A stretch of DNA of 64,000 bases from Pseudomonas syringae (GCF_023278085.1 NZ_CP066265.1:2696501-2760500); one strand, 5' to 3'; positions 9,325 through 18,378 are shown, counted from the stretch's first letter. Notes: generated from the sequence alone by a model not told the origin. Translations and numbers: made by a program.

Positions 9325-10062
9325 TCAATGGCTGCGCAGGTCGGAAATGAAGCGCTGTGCGCGGGGGTGGCTCGGTTGCTGAAAGAACGCTTCAGGGCTG
9401 GATTTTTCGAGGATCTGCCCTGCGTCCATGAACCAGATGGTGTCGGCCACCTCGCGGGCGAAGTTCATCTCATGGGTGACGCACATCATGGTCATGCCTT
9501 CTTTGGCCAGGCCTTTCATCACGCTGAGCACTTCCCCGACCATTTCCGGGTCAAGGGCGCTGGTGGGTTCATGGAACAGCATCACTGGCGGCTCCATAGC
9601 CAGCGCGCGGGCAATCGCCACGCGCTGCTGCTGACCACCGGATAACTGCGCCGGGTAGGCGCCGGCCTTGTGGGCCAGGCCTACTCTGTCCAGCAATTCC
9701 ATGGCCCTTGCTCGTGCTTCGCTGCTTTTGAGACCGCGCACCTTGGTCGGAGTCAGGATGATGTTGTCGAGCACCGACAGGTGCGGAAACAGGTTGAAGC
9801 TCTGGAACACGAAGCCCACGCGACTGCGCAGTCGATTGACGTTCGCGTCGGTGCCGTTCACGTCGTGGCCGTCAAACAGGATCTGCCCCTGTTGAACGTC
9901 TTCCAGGCGGTTGACGGTGCGGATCAGTGTCGATTTTCCGGAACCCGAGGGTCCGCACAGCACCACCACTTCGCCGCGCTGTACTTCGGCAGTGATCTCG
10001 GTCAGGGCCTGGTACTCGCCATACCATTTGTTGATCCTGGAAAACATGATCATTGGATGCAT
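9325..10062 (-). CDS. amino-acid ABC transporter ATP-binding protein with altered Walker B
   Basis: A 245-residue PAAT-type ATPase: Walker A GPSGSGKS (37-44), Q-loop Q87, signature LSGGQQQR (140-147), D-loop SALD (168-171), switch histidine H197. The Walker B motif reads VMLFHEPTS, so position 164, normally aspartate (LFDEP), is histidine. The codon at 9573-9571 is CAT and one base change would give GAT. The neighbouring glutamate is intact. Loss of the Mg-coordinating aspartate usually cripples ATP hydrolysis, so transport may be impaired. GAGGGTT precedes the ATG, and the upstream permease stops 10 bp before. Confidence 0.9.
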   Translation of the reverse strand: MHPMIMFSRINKWYGEYQALTEITAEVQRGEVVVLCGPSGSGKSTLIRTVNRLEDVQQGQILFDGHDVNGTDANVNRLRSRVGFVFQSFNLFPHLSVLDNIILTPTKVRGLKSSEARARAMELLDRVGLAHKAGAYPAQLSGGQQQRVAIARALAMEPPVMLFHEPTSALDPEMVGEVLSVMKGLAKEGMTMMCVTHEMNFAREVADTIWFMDAGQILEKSSPEAFFQQPSHPRAQRFISDLRSH

Positions 10063-10072
10063 GGGGCAACCC

Positions 10073-10813
10073 TCATTTATCGGTGGTCAAAGGCCGGGCA
10101 GCAGGTGCAGGCGCAGCGCTGCCCTCCCGCTTGCGGGCAATTCGCTGCTCGACACTCCCGGCCAGACGGGTCAGGCCGTAGCACAGCACGTAATAGGTGA
10201 CCGCCAGAATGAAGAACACCTGAAACGGCTTGGTCAGCAGCTGGTTGTTGATCTGATTGGCGGCAAAGGTCACTTCCTGGACGTTAATGACATAGCCCAA
10301 TGAGGTTTCCTTGATGATCGAAATGAACTGGCTGATCAGGCTCGGCAAGGCGTTGTACAGCGCCTGCGGCAGGATCACCCAGACCGTGGTGCGCATGTAG
10401 CCCATGCCCAGTGCGCGGGACGCTTCGTACTGACCGGTCGGCAAAGCCTGAATGGCTCCGCGAATGATTTCGCACAGGTACGCACTCTGATACACCACCA
10501 GTGTGCAGAGCATGGTGGTAAAGCCGGTGATGTTATGGCCGATCAGCAAAGGGACCAGAAAATAGGTCCAGAAAATCACCATCAGCAACGGAATACCGCG
10601 CATCACGTAAACCCAGACCGTCGCCGGATAGCGCAGCCAGCGCCACGGCGAAACCCGCGCCAGTGACAGCAACAACCCGAGCGGGAACGCCAGCAACAGC
10701 GCCAATGCCGCCAGAACCAGCGTCGACACCAGCCCGCCCATAGGGCCGTGCGGGTATTGGCCGACCAGCAGCAGGGTCCAGTTATCGCGAACAATCGTGA
10801 ATACATCGAACAT
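10073..10813 (-). CDS. amino-acid ABC transporter permease
   Basis: A 246-residue HisM/GlnP-type permease with about five membrane segments and the cytoplasmic EAA loop [22 protein letters not shown] that contacts the ATPase. The C-terminus is polar ([11 protein letters not shown]). GAGG lies upstream of the ATG at 10813. It is six bases from the upstream permease gene and ten from the ATPase gene, so the three are almost certainly cotranscribed. Confidence 0.9.
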   Translation of the reverse strand: MFDVFTIVRDNWTLLLVGQYPHGPMGGLVSTLVLAALALLLAFPLGLLLSLARVSPWRWLRYPATVWVYVMRGIPLLMVIFWTYFLVPLLIGHNITGFTTMLCTLVVYQSAYLCEIIRGAIQALPTGQYEASRALGMGYMRTTVWVILPQALYNALPSLISQFISIIKETSLGYVINVQEVTFAANQINNQLLTKPFQVFFILAVTYYVLCYGLTRLAGSVEQRIARKREGSAAPAPAARPLTTDK

Positions 10814-10819
10814 CGTCGC

Positions 10820-11521
10820 CTACCTCGCCATGGCTTTGCTGAAATGCCGGGCCAGCAACGCCCCCAGGCCCATCAACAGCAGTGAAATGGCCAGATAGAC
10901 CACGGTTGCGACCAGGTACGCCTCGAAGGTACGGAAGGTGTAGTTCTCGACCTCGCGGGTGGCATAAGTGAGCTCGACTACGCCGATGGCCATGACCAGG
11001 CTGGTGTTCTTGAACAGCAAGACCGTGTGATTGATCAACGAAGGCAGGCAGTTGCGAACGCCCTGCGGCAGGATCACGTAACGCATCGAACGCACGTAAC
11101 CCAGGCCCAGCGCACGCGAAGCTTCGACCTGCCCGGCCGGAATGGCGCGCAGGCCGCTGCGGATGTCTTCACTGAAATAGGCGGCCTGGCACAGCCCCAG
11201 CGCGATCACCGAGAACAGGTACTCGGTGCTGTAGTTGGACAGCCAGATCTGCGTGCTCTCGGACAGCAGCGTCGGGATACCGAAGTACCAGAGCATCAAT
11301 TGCACCAGCGTTGGCACATTGCGGTGGTAGGACACGTAGGCAGCGACCAGACGCTCGGCATATCGGTTGCCGGTCAGGCGAACCGACACCAACAGCAAGG
11401 CAATCGCCATGGCCAGGCACCAGGCGAAAAATGCCAGTTGCAGGGTCGTTTCTATGCCCTTGACGATCAGCTCGGCGTACTCGCCTTGCAGGATCGCTGA
11501 AAGATCGAATTTACTGGTCAT
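10820..11521 (-). CDS. amino-acid ABC transporter permease
   Basis: A ~233-residue permease of the same family as its downstream neighbour, with the EAA loop EASRALGLGYVRSMRYVILPQG. The ATG at 11521 (MTSKFDLSAI) is chosen because GGGA lies seven bases upstream; ATGs at 11533 and 11539 are possible but lack a good site. The two different permeases imply a heterodimeric channel. Its closest upstream gene on the same strand is an SDR ending at 11628. Confidence 0.88.
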   Translation of the reverse strand: MTSKFDLSAILQGEYAELIVKGIETTLQLAFFAWCLAMAIALLLVSVRLTGNRYAERLVAAYVSYHRNVPTLVQLMLWYFGIPTLLSESTQIWLSNYSTEYLFSVIALGLCQAAYFSEDIRSGLRAIPAGQVEASRALGLGYVRSMRYVILPQGVRNCLPSLINHTVLLFKNTSLVMAIGVVELTYATREVENYTFRTFEAYLVATVVYLAISLLLMGLGALLARHFSKAMAR

Positions 11522-11627
11522 GGTTGTTCCCATAGACATTCAGTCAGGGCAGAAGCAAGGCGCCGACTGGATCGGCGCGGGTATGACGTGGCGGCTCAAG
11601 CCGCTCTCGTGACCGGGGCTGCTCGCC

Positions 11628-12380
11628 TCAGCCTTCATAGTCCTGTGGGCGCGCAGTCGAGAGCCCGCCCGGCACCTGAAGCGTCGGGGTGATTTCCATA
11701 TGGCCGATGTTGACGGCGATGGGCGCGGCGATCACATAGGCGATGGCGTCGGCAATGTCCTTGGCCACCGGCAGCTCGTAGCCCTCGATGAAGCGCTGGC
11801 GTACTTCTTCGGAGTCGCCGTGTACATGGGCAAAAATATCTGTCGCCACGCGACCGGGGCAGATTTCAGTGACGCGCACGCGCTTGCCGAAGGCATCGAT
11901 GCGCAACTGACGGGACAGCATGCTTACCGCAGCCTTGGTGGCGTGGTAGGTGGAGTTGCCGCCGAAGTTGTAGGCGGCGGCAATCGAGCTGATGTTGATG
12001 ATGTGCCCGCAGTCACGCTCGACCATGCCCGGCAACGAAAGCCTGGCGATCTGCAGCACGGCGCGCAGGTTCACATCAATCAGCAAGTCGATGCCTTCAG
12101 CGTCGGCCTTGAGCAGCGAGCCGGGCCGGTCGACCCCGGCATTGTTGACCACGACATCGAACTGCTGCGCCTGAAACAAGGCCGTCAGACCGGCCAGATC
12201 CGTCACATCGATGGCGTGGGCAATGCAGCCAGTGCGCTCAGCCAGCGCCGCCAGCTTGTCCGCACTGCGCGCCAAAGCGTGAACCTGCAGGCCTTCGGCA
12301 CACAGGCGTTCGACGACCGCTTCACCAATGCCGGAGGAAGCGCCGGTGACCAGCGCGGTTTTGTAATCGGAAAAAGGCAT
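11628..12380 (-). CDS. short-chain dehydrogenase/reductase (SDR)
   Basis: A classical SDR of ~250 residues: NAD(P) motif TGASSGIG near the N-terminus, NNAG, the catalytic Ser in INISSIAA and the YHATK Tyr-Lys pair, followed by CPGRVATD. The sequence resembles the YdfG/serine-3-dehydrogenase branch (NVDGIDLL-type positions), so a 3-hydroxy acid substrate is conceivable, but this is not shown. The ATG at 12380 with upstream AAGGA is preferred to the start at 12419. A GGTCATAAG-type operator lies ~115 bp upstream, shared with the carboxylase operon, suggesting that the SDR and ABC genes form a coregulated unit. Confidence 0.88.
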   Translation of the reverse strand: MPFSDYKTALVTGASSGIGEAVVERLCAEGLQVHALARSADKLAALAERTGCIAHAIDVTDLAGLTALFQAQQFDVVVNNAGVDRPGSLLKADAEGIDLLIDVNLRAVLQIARLSLPGMVERDCGHIINISSIAAAYNFGGNSTYHATKAAVSMLSRQLRIDAFGKRVRVTEICPGRVATDIFAHVHGDSEEVRQRFIEGYELPVAKDIADAIAYVIAAPIAVNIGHMEITPTLQVPGGLSTARPQDYEG

Positions 12381-12491
12381 AGGGAGGTTTCCTTGAATAA
12401 GCTTCGATCGGTCGCGCATCGTTCAACGCCGATCGCCTTGTACTGGACTTTAACCAGCGTCATGGGCAGCGACCAAGACGCAATGGTTGTG

Positions 12492-12517
12492 TGGCGATAA
12501 GCTGCACTTATGACCCG
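12492..12517 (-). promoter_or_regulatory. GGTCATAAG-N5-CTTAT operator, copy 1
   Basis: On the minus strand the site reads CGGGTCATAAG, TGCAG, CTTATCGCC: a perfect ATAAG/CTTAT inverted repeat with a five-base spacer (arms at 12497-12511). It overlaps the stop of pxpA and sits ~115 bp upstream of the SDR start. Three related copies occur near 17.2 and 18.3 kb. The T-N11-A-like dyad fits a LysR-type operator. Confidence 0.55.
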
Positions 12518-13278
12518 AGCAGCTGTGAAACGGGGGTAATGACGCCGCCCTGCCCTTCGATGCTTTGCCGGATGCTGCGCGCAAGCTCCACGGCGCCCGG
12601 CGTGTCGCCATGCAGCAAGATTGATTGGGCATTGACCGCCACGCGCTTGCCGCTGAGGGTCGTGACGGTGCCGTCCTGCAGCAATTGTGCGACCCTGGCC
12701 CGGACCTGCTCCGGGTCCTTGACCACCGCACCGGCAATACCGCGCGGCACCAGCAGGCAGTGCTCGTCGTAGGCGCGGTCGGCCAGAAAGGTCGTCGCCA
12801 CCCTCAGGTTGCAGGCCGCGGCGGCCTGCTCGATGGCGATGCTGCTGGATGAGCTGATGATCATCTGCGGGTCAAAACCGGCGACCGCTTTTACCAACGG
12901 CCCGGCCAGTTCGGCATCGGCCGCAGCCATATTGCCCAGCGCACCGTGAAAACTCATGTGCGTGACGCGGTAACCGGCAGCGGCTGCAAGGCCCGCCAGC
13001 GCGCCAAGTTGATACACCACCATGGCGCACAACTCCTTGAGCTCGATGTTCATTCTGCGGCGGCCGAAACCCTGCAGATCAGGAAAGCCGACATGTGCGC
13101 CGAGATCGATACCCAGCGCCTTGGCGCGACGCACCGTGCTGTCCATGATCAACGGATCACCGGCATGAAAACCACAGGCTACGTTGGCCGAGGAGATCAA
13201 TTGCATCAACGCCTCGTCCTCGCCCATGGTCCAGGGCCCGAAGCCCTCGCCCAGATCAGCATTCAGATCGATACGCAT
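12508..13278 (-). CDS. pxpA: PxpA/LamB-YcsF family protein, divergent copy
   Basis: About 256 residues of the LamB/YcsF family, which in PxpABC forms the 5-oxoprolinase subunit A. N-terminal RIDLNADLGEGFGPW, SSANVACGFHAGDP and LGAHVGFPDLQGFGRR are conserved. The segment usually KPHGALY reads MSFHGALGN, so the otherwise invariant Lys and Tyr are replaced; the second PxpA in this window keeps KPHGALY. The reaction here may therefore not be 5-oxoproline hydrolysis. The start at 13278 (MRIDLNADLGEG) fits the family. It is four bases downstream of the BCCP-like gene and last in the accBC-pxpBC operon. Confidence 0.85.
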   Translation of the reverse strand: MRIDLNADLGEGFGPWTMGEDEALMQLISSANVACGFHAGDPLIMDSTVRRAKALGIDLGAHVGFPDLQGFGRRRMNIELKELCAMVVYQLGALAGLAAAAGYRVTHMSFHGALGNMAAADAELAGPLVKAVAGFDPQMIISSSSSIAIEQAAAACNLRVATTFLADRAYDEHCLLVPRGIAGAVVKDPEQVRARVAQLLQDGTVTTLSGKRVAVNAQSILLHGDTPGAVELARSIRQSIEGQGGVITPVSQLLGS

Positions 13279-13282
13279 TGCG

Positions 13283-13690
13283 TCATTCCTCCAGTTCAAT
13301 CAGCGGCTGGCCATAACCGACTCGCTCATGTTCAGCAGCCAGGAAACGCACCACGCGCCCTGCCTTATCGCTACGCACCGGCAGATACAGCAGGCCGATG
13401 CGCAACAGCCCGAGCAACTGCCCGACAACAACGGCATCGCCCGGCTTCACGTAGCTGCTTTTTTCGTCAGGATGACTGGCTACAAATACGCCGGGATTGT
13501 CGGCAGCGATTACCCGAGCAACGGTCGGAGCCTGCTCGACTGCGACCCGCACATCAGGTCCGCACCTGCTTGCATCCGGGCACACACCGCGCCGGATCAA
13601 CAACTCGAACCCTGGCCGTTTCAGCTCCAGCACCGTCAGGCCCGCGTCACGAATCCAGCCTGCCAGCTGGCGAATGTCATTGATGTCCAT
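13283..13690 (-). CDS. BCCP-like protein lacking the biotinyl lysine
   Basis: A 135-residue protein related over its whole length to the AccB encoded ~3 kb upstream: the N-terminal helix region (MDINDIRQLAGWIRDAGLTV) and a C-terminal lipoyl/biotinyl fold (VKPGDAVVVGQLLGLL ... AGRVVRFLAAEHERVGYGQPL). Where AccB has EAMKM, this protein has RIGLL (residues 97-101), so the biotin-accepting lysine is leucine and the protein cannot be biotinylated there. It overlaps pxpC by one base and precedes pxpA. A structural or regulatory subunit of the carboxylase is one possibility; a decaying duplicate is another, although the frame is intact. Confidence 0.8.
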   Translation of the reverse strand: MDINDIRQLAGWIRDAGLTVLELKRPGFELLIRRGVCPDASRCGPDVRVAVEQAPTVARVIAADNPGVFVASHPDEKSSYVKPGDAVVVGQLLGLLRIGLLYLPVRSDKAGRVVRFLAAEHERVGYGQPLIELEE

Positions 13691-14661
13691 CAGCTGTGTC
13701 CTTGCAGGCCGCGCAGCGCAAGCAGGCGCCGGGCGTCTTCGATGAAGGCGTGATTGGTGTCCAGTGCCTCGACGGCCTCTTCATAGCTGCATTGCACGAA
13801 GCGCACCTTGCTGCCGATGGGGGCCTGGCCGAGGCGCCACAGGTCCGCTTCGATAACCGTCGCAAACTTGGGATAGCCGCCGCTGGGTTGTGCGTCGCGC
13901 ATTTGCACGATCGGCTGCCCGCCATGGGGCACCTGAATCACGCCGGGTACGATGCCGTGAGAGCGGATTTCCAGCGCCTCCCGCGCCAGCAGCGGCGTGC
14001 CTTCCATGCGATAACCGTAACGGTTGCTTTGCGTGGTGATTTTCCATTCACCGGCAAAAAATGTTTCCTGAGCCTCGACGCTGAAACAGTCGAACTCGGC
14101 CGCGGGCAGCACCCGTATGGCGTGCAGACCGTCAAGCATCAATGGCAGCGCCGTCACAGCCGATTCCACGCCAAAGTCACCAAGGCGCGGTTCATGGGCG
14201 GCACCCGCAGGAATCAGATCCCCTTGCTGCAAGGCGCGGCCCTGCCAACCGCCGAATTCACCCCGCAACTGAGTGCTGCGCGAGCCCAGTACCATGGGCA
14301 CATCAATGCCCCCGGCGAGGCACAGATAGGCGCGACTGCCGGTGGTCGGGTAACTCAGCTTCAACACCTGATCCTTGCGGGCATGGGCAACCCAGTTGCC
14401 CGGCAGCCGTTGGCCATCCAGCCGCGCCGCGCAGGCAGCACCGGTAATCGCAAACGTACAGTCTTCAACAAAACGCACTTCGAACGGGAACAGCGGTATT
14501 TCAATTCCCGCCGCGTCCTCTTCATTGCCCAGCAACAGATTGCCCAGGCGTAGCGATAACGTATCCATGGCACCCGAGGTGCCGACGCCATAGCCCAGGC
14601 TGCCATGTCGGCCCAGATCCTGAACGGTGGCCAGCGCGGTGGCGCTGATAACTTCGATCAT
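13690..14661 (-). CDS. pxpC: PxpC/KipA (allophanate hydrolase subunit 2-like) carboxyltransferase-family protein
   Basis: A 323-residue AHS2-family protein (VQDLGRHGSLGYGVGTSGAMD at the N-terminus, GSRSTQLRGEFGGWQGR in the middle, SHGIVPGVIQVPHGGQPI, and QPSGGYPK near the end). In PxpABC this is subunit C; the same fold forms part of the carboxyltransferase domain of urea carboxylase. It overlaps pxpB by four bases. The presence of dedicated biotin carboxylase and BCCP genes in the same operon favours a biotin-dependent carboxylase role here. Confidence 0.87.
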   Translation of the reverse strand: MIEVISATALATVQDLGRHGSLGYGVGTSGAMDTLSLRLGNLLLGNEEDAAGIEIPLFPFEVRFVEDCTFAITGAACAARLDGQRLPGNWVAHARKDQVLKLSYPTTGSRAYLCLAGGIDVPMVLGSRSTQLRGEFGGWQGRALQQGDLIPAGAAHEPRLGDFGVESAVTALPLMLDGLHAIRVLPAAEFDCFSVEAQETFFAGEWKITTQSNRYGYRMEGTPLLAREALEIRSHGIVPGVIQVPHGGQPIVQMRDAQPSGGYPKFATVIEADLWRLGQAPIGSKVRFVQCSYEEAVEALDTNHAFIEDARRLLALRGLQGHS

Positions 14662-15323
14662 CGAATGATCCTCTCGATGCGCAAGCGCAGTTGATCGCCG
14701 GGTTGCAAAAGCGCCGGCGGGTGCTGCCCAGCGTCAAAGAACACCATGTCCGTGCGCCCTATCGTGTTCCAGCCACTGGGGCCTGCCGAGGCAGAAATAC
14801 CGGTCTGGATGCCGCCGATGGACACCGACCCGGCACCGATGTCGAGCACCGGCACCTTGCGTCGAGGGGTTGCCAGACGCGGGTCCATACCGCCCAGATA
14901 GCAATAACCGGGGTGGCTGCCCAAGGCGTAAACCGGGTACAGCGGCTCGCAATGCAGGTTGGCGATGGTCTCGATGTCCAGGCCGGTATGGGCGATGACA
15001 TCGACCATGTGCGGGCCGCCGTCACCGCCGTAGACCACCGGCAACTCGATGATCCGGCCCTGCAACGGTAACGGCTGGCATTGCTCCCAGGCTTCCAGCA
15101 AACGGGTGTGCAGCCCGTTCAGATCCCGTGGCGGGGTCTCGAAGGTCAGCATCAGATTGTTCATGCCCGGCACGGCTTCACGCACCTGGGGCCAGTCCTT
15201 GCTCATGCTCGCCAACGCCCAGATGCGTTGTTGCGGCGCCAGATCCAGCTCGCCGGGTGCTTCGAACAGCAAGGCGGTGGTGCCGAGCAAGGTGATTCGT
15301 GGCGGTGACTGCAATACGGTCAT
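14658..15323 (-). CDS. pxpB: PxpB/KipI (allophanate hydrolase subunit 1-like)
   Basis: A 221-residue AHS1-family protein with the conserved core [26 protein letters not shown], the LATPRRKVP segment and the [14 protein letters not shown]-terminal motif. It partners PxpC in 5-oxoprolinase, and its fold is the other half of the urea carboxylase carboxyltransferase domain. It overlaps accC and pxpC by four bases each, indicating translational coupling within one operon. Confidence 0.87.
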   Translation of the reverse strand: MTVLQSPPRITLLGTTALLFEAPGELDLAPQQRIWALASMSKDWPQVREAVPGMNNLMLTFETPPRDLNGLHTRLLEAWEQCQPLPLQGRIIELPVVYGGDGGPHMVDVIAHTGLDIETIANLHCEPLYPVYALGSHPGYCYLGGMDPRLATPRRKVPVLDIGAGSVSIGGIQTGISASAGPSGWNTIGRTDMVFFDAGQHPPALLQPGDQLRLRIERIIR

Positions 15324-16672
15324 GGGTGGCTCCTTGTCTGCAACCAGCGCTCCAGGTGGTGAATATCCATACCGCCCTTGCAGAACACCGGGTCCTGCAG
15401 AATGTCGCGATGCAATGCGATATTGGTGGAGATACCCTCGACGTGCATTTCACTCAGCGCCAGGCGCATACGCGCCAACGCTTCATCACGGCTGGCGCCA
15501 TGAGTAATCACTTTCGCCACCATCGAATCGTAATAAGGCGGGACGCGGTAACCGTGGCTGACATGCGAGTCAACCCGCACACCGAAGCCACCGGGGATCT
15601 GCCAGCGGGTCACCTGCCCCGGCGTCGGCATGAAGCTGCGCGGGTCTTCGGCGTTGATTCGGCATTCCAGTGAATGGCCGGATACGCTGACGTCGGCCTG
15701 ACTGAAGCTCAGGCGCTCGCCCATCGCCATGCGAATCTGCTGCTGGACGATGTCGATACCGGAGGTCATTTCGGTAACGGGGTGCTCGACCTGCAAGCGG
15801 GTATTCATTTCGATGAAGTAAAACTCGCCGTGCTCGAAAAGGAATTCGAACGTGCCTACGCCCTGATAACCGATCTGTCGGCATGCCTGGGCACAACGCT
15901 CGCCTACCCGGCTCATCAAGGCCGCGTCGATGCCAGGTGCCGGCGCCTCTTCCAGCACTTTCTGATGACGGCGCTGCATCGAGCAGTCTCGCGAGCCGAG
16001 CCAGACCGCGTTGCCATACGCATCGCACAACACCTGAATCTCGACGTGGCGCGGCTGGCCGAGAAATTTCTCGATATACAACTCAGGATTGCCAAACGCA
16101 CGGCGTGCTTCCTCGCTGGTCAGCGCGATGGCATCGAGCAGCTGAGATTCTTCATGAACCACGCGCATGCCACGTCCTCCGCCACCGCCTGCGGCTTTGA
16201 CGATGACCGGGTAACCGATGTCGCGGGCAATCGCCAGAATGCTTTGCGGGTCGGCGGGCATGCTGCTGTCCGGGCCCGGAACACACGGCACGCCAGCCTC
16301 ACGCATCGCCCGTTTGGCCGCGACCTTGTCGCCCATCACCCGAATACACGCGGCGCTGGGGCCGATGAAGGTCAGACCAGCCTGCTCGATGCGCTCGGCG
16401 AACGCCGCATTTTCGGACAGAAAACCATAACCGGGGTGGATCGCCTGAGCGCCGGTCAACTGTGCGGCGTACAGCACCGCCGCCTGATTCAGATAGCTCT
16501 GCCCCGGCGCCGCAGGTCCGATGCACAGTGCATCGTCGGCCTGCTGCACGTAACTGGCGTCGCGATCCGCTTCTGAATAAACCGCAACCGTCTTCAGCCC
16601 GAGGCCCTTGCAGGCGCGCTGTATACGCAAGGCTATTTCACCGCGATTGGCGATCAAGACTGTATCGAACAT
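15320..16672 (-). CDS. accC: biotin carboxylase (AccC-type)
   Basis: A 450-residue biotin carboxylase. It begins [17 protein letters not shown] and has the ATP-grasp glycine loop [13 protein letters not shown], the [14 protein letters not shown] segment, the [17 protein letters not shown] site and the [13 protein letters not shown] catalytic stretch, all intact. It carboxylates the biotin of a BCCP using bicarbonate and ATP. The ATG at 16672 follows AGAGGGG; the longer start at 16765 is rejected because family proteins begin at MFD. No accA/accD lies nearby, so this is probably not the fatty-acid acetyl-CoA carboxylase but a pathway-specific copy working with PxpB/PxpC. Confidence 0.9.
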   Translation of the reverse strand: MFDTVLIANRGEIALRIQRACKGLGLKTVAVYSEADRDASYVQQADDALCIGPAAPGQSYLNQAAVLYAAQLTGAQAIHPGYGFLSENAAFAERIEQAGLTFIGPSAACIRVMGDKVAAKRAMREAGVPCVPGPDSSMPADPQSILAIARDIGYPVIVKAAGGGGGRGMRVVHEESQLLDAIALTSEEARRAFGNPELYIEKFLGQPRHVEIQVLCDAYGNAVWLGSRDCSMQRRHQKVLEEAPAPGIDAALMSRVGERCAQACRQIGYQGVGTFEFLFEHGEFYFIEMNTRLQVEHPVTEMTSGIDIVQQQIRMAMGERLSFSQADVSVSGHSLECRINAEDPRSFMPTPGQVTRWQIPGGFGVRVDSHVSHGYRVPPYYDSMVAKVITHGASRDEALARMRLALSEMHVEGISTNIALHRDILQDPVFCKGGMDIHHLERWLQTRSHP

Positions 16673-16712
16673 CAAAAACCCCTCTAGAACCCAGGATGGC
16701 AGCGCAAGCCGT

Positions 16713-17153
16713 TCAACCGATAGTGAACAGCGCCTGACCGGCCTGAACTTCTTCGCCGTTGGCAACCAGAATGGCGCTCACAACCCCCGCCATTTCAGCC
16801 TTGACCGGGTGAAACATCTTCATCGCTTCAACCACCGCCAGGGTCTGGCCCACTTCGACCTGCGTGCCAACGGCAACGAAAGGCGGCTGATCCGGTGCCG
16901 GAGTCAGGTGCAACACCCCGTACAGCGAAGCGCAAGCCTGCCCGGCGGGCTTAGCGGCTGGTGGTTGCGAAGCAGCAGTGGCCTTGGCTGCAGGTGTGAC
17001 GACCGGGAGCGAAACAACGGGAGCGGCGTGACTGGCAACTTGAGCGTGCTCGCGCAGCAAACGTAGCTGCGTGTCACCCTCGCAAAGGCTGAGCTCGCTG
17101 AGATCCGATTCAGCCATCAGGTCGATAAGTGCTTTGATACGTTCCGGCTTCAT
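16713..17153 (-). CDS. accB: biotin carboxyl carrier protein (AccB-type)
   Basis: A 146-residue BCCP: an N-terminal helical part, an Ala/Pro/Thr-rich linker (residues ~45-75) and a C-terminal biotinyl domain with [15 protein letters not shown]112 being the biotin site. The start at 17153 ([12 protein letters not shown]) matches the family. It is first in the accB-accC-pxpB-pxpC-(BCCP-like)-pxpA operon, ~90 bp downstream of a GGTCATAAG-type operator. Confidence 0.9.
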   Translation of the reverse strand: MKPERIKALIDLMAESDLSELSLCEGDTQLRLLREHAQVASHAAPVVSLPVVTPAAKATAASQPPAAKPAGQACASLYGVLHLTPAPDQPPFVAVGTQVEVGQTLAVVEAMKMFHPVKAEMAGVVSAILVANGEEVQAGQALFTIG

Positions 17154-17237
17154 GCAACGGCCCTTGCCTGGCAAAAGAAATGTGGCTGAGGGCAATGTAA
17201 CGAGCGCGGTTTTTGACCGCCAAGACGGTTTGGCTGT

Positions 17238-17263
17238 GGGGTGATAAGCCCCCCTTATGACCC
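17238..17263 (-). promoter_or_regulatory. GGTCATAAG-N5-CTTAT operator, copy 2
   Basis: The minus strand reads CGGGTCATAAG, GGGGG, CTTATCACC: a perfect ATAAG/CTTAT dyad at 17244-17258. It lies between the LysR gene and accB, ~90 bp before the accB start. It is nearly identical to copy 1 outside the spacer. Confidence 0.6.
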
Positions 17264-17270
17264 GCTCAGG

Positions 17271-18182
17271 TCATTGGCTGCGCCGATTGCCACGCATTTC
17301 AGCGACCAGTTCCAGCAGGATCGCCTTGACCGCTTGCGCGGGGACGGACAGTGGCAAGTGACCTGAAAGGCACAGCGCCAGAGGTGCTTCGATCTCGGGC
17401 TCGATAATGCGGCTCAGGTGGACCGCATGGGTGTCGGCGAGAACCCGCGCGGCGGATTCGGGAAGAATGGTTGAACCGAAACGGTCAGCCACCGCTGCCG
17501 CCAGGGTCGTCGATGATTCGATTTCCGCCACCACCCGGGCACTGCGTTCGATGCGCAGGAATGCCTCGTCCACCAGACGGCGGATGGTGTTATAGGTGCG
17601 CGGCAGCAGCAAATCGATGTCGGCCAACTCGGCCAGCGGGATTTCCTCGCATCCCTGAAGCATGTCTTCTGCGCTGACCAGATACAGCTGCTCGCGTATC
17701 AATGGCACAAAGCTCAGGCCGTGTACTTCGCGCCCCCCATAAAGTACTGCCATGTCCATACGCCCGTTCATGATCAGTTCACTGAGGGTGGTGCCGAAGT
17801 TTTCATTGAGGTACAGCAGAATGCCCGGATGCCGCTCGCGCACCCGTTTGAGCAGCGGCAGCGACAGCGTCGACGCAGCTGTGCCCGGCGCCAGTCCGAC
17901 CGATACCGGGCCTGACAGCGCGAGCCCGCTGGCGTTGACGTCGCTTTGCGCCTGCTCGCACTGACGCAGAATGACCTGAGCGTGACCGTACAGCACCTTC
18001 CCCGCTTCGGTCGGGGTCACGCCGCGCTTGGTGCGGATCAGCAATTGTTGCTGCAGCTCTGCTTCCAGGGTCACCAGTTGCTGACTCAACGCAGGCTGAG
18101 CGATGTGCAGCACATCGGCGGCCTGGGTCAGGCTGCCGATGTCGACGATTTTCACGAAATATTTCAAACGGCGAAGGTTCAA
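17271..18182 (-). CDS. LysR-family regulator of the carboxylase region
   Basis: A ~303-residue LTTR with HTH at the N-terminus (LRRLKYFVKIVDIGSLTQAA, PALSQQLVTLE) and a substrate-binding-like effector domain. The TTG at 18182 gives the usual MNLRRLKYF start with GGAG nine bases upstream; the GTG at 18203 is an alternative. It is flanked on both sides by copies of the GGTCATAAG-type operator, one before accB and two before the divergent aminotransferase, which makes it the obvious candidate binder of that motif. Confidence 0.87.
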   Translation of the reverse strand: MNLRRLKYFVKIVDIGSLTQAADVLHIAQPALSQQLVTLEAELQQQLLIRTKRGVTPTEAGKVLYGHAQVILRQCEQAQSDVNASGLALSGPVSVGLAPGTAASTLSLPLLKRVRERHPGILLYLNENFGTTLSELIMNGRMDMAVLYGGREVHGLSFVPLIREQLYLVSAEDMLQGCEEIPLAELADIDLLLPRTYNTIRRLVDEAFLRIERSARVVAEIESSTTLAAAVADRFGSTILPESAARVLADTHAVHLSRIIEPEIEAPLALCLSGHLPLSVPAQAVKAILLELVAEMRGNRRSQ

Positions 18183-18257
18183 GGTGTTGCGCTCCAAGGT
18201 CACGACTCCGCTGTCTCAGCAAGACACAGGCCAGCTCTGTGGAAAGTGCGGCGAACC

Positions 18258-18280
18258 CGGTCATAAGCAATGGTTATGTC
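18258..18280 (+). promoter_or_regulatory. GGTCATAAG-type operator, copy 3
   Basis: CGGTCATAAG, CAATG, GTTATGTC: ATAA and TTAT arms at 18263-18277 with a seven-base spacer. It lies in the lysR/aminotransferase divergent region, ~180 bp before the aminotransferase start and ~80 bp before lysR, fitting autoregulation. Confidence 0.5.
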
Positions 18281-18354
18281 ACCAGCATGCGATTACCGTG
18301 TTACCCCCCGCAACCATTGGACCGCTCGATTTTGGTGCGAGGCTGCTTCATCTC

Positions 18355-18378
18355 CGGTCATAAGCACTGCCTATCAAC
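18355..18378 (+). promoter_or_regulatory. GGTCATAAG-type operator, copy 4
   Basis: CCGGTCATAAG, CACTG, CCTATCAACC: the left half is identical to the other copies and the right arm has one mismatch (CCTAT at 18370-18374). It is ~85 bp upstream of the aminotransferase GTG start. Confidence 0.5.
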
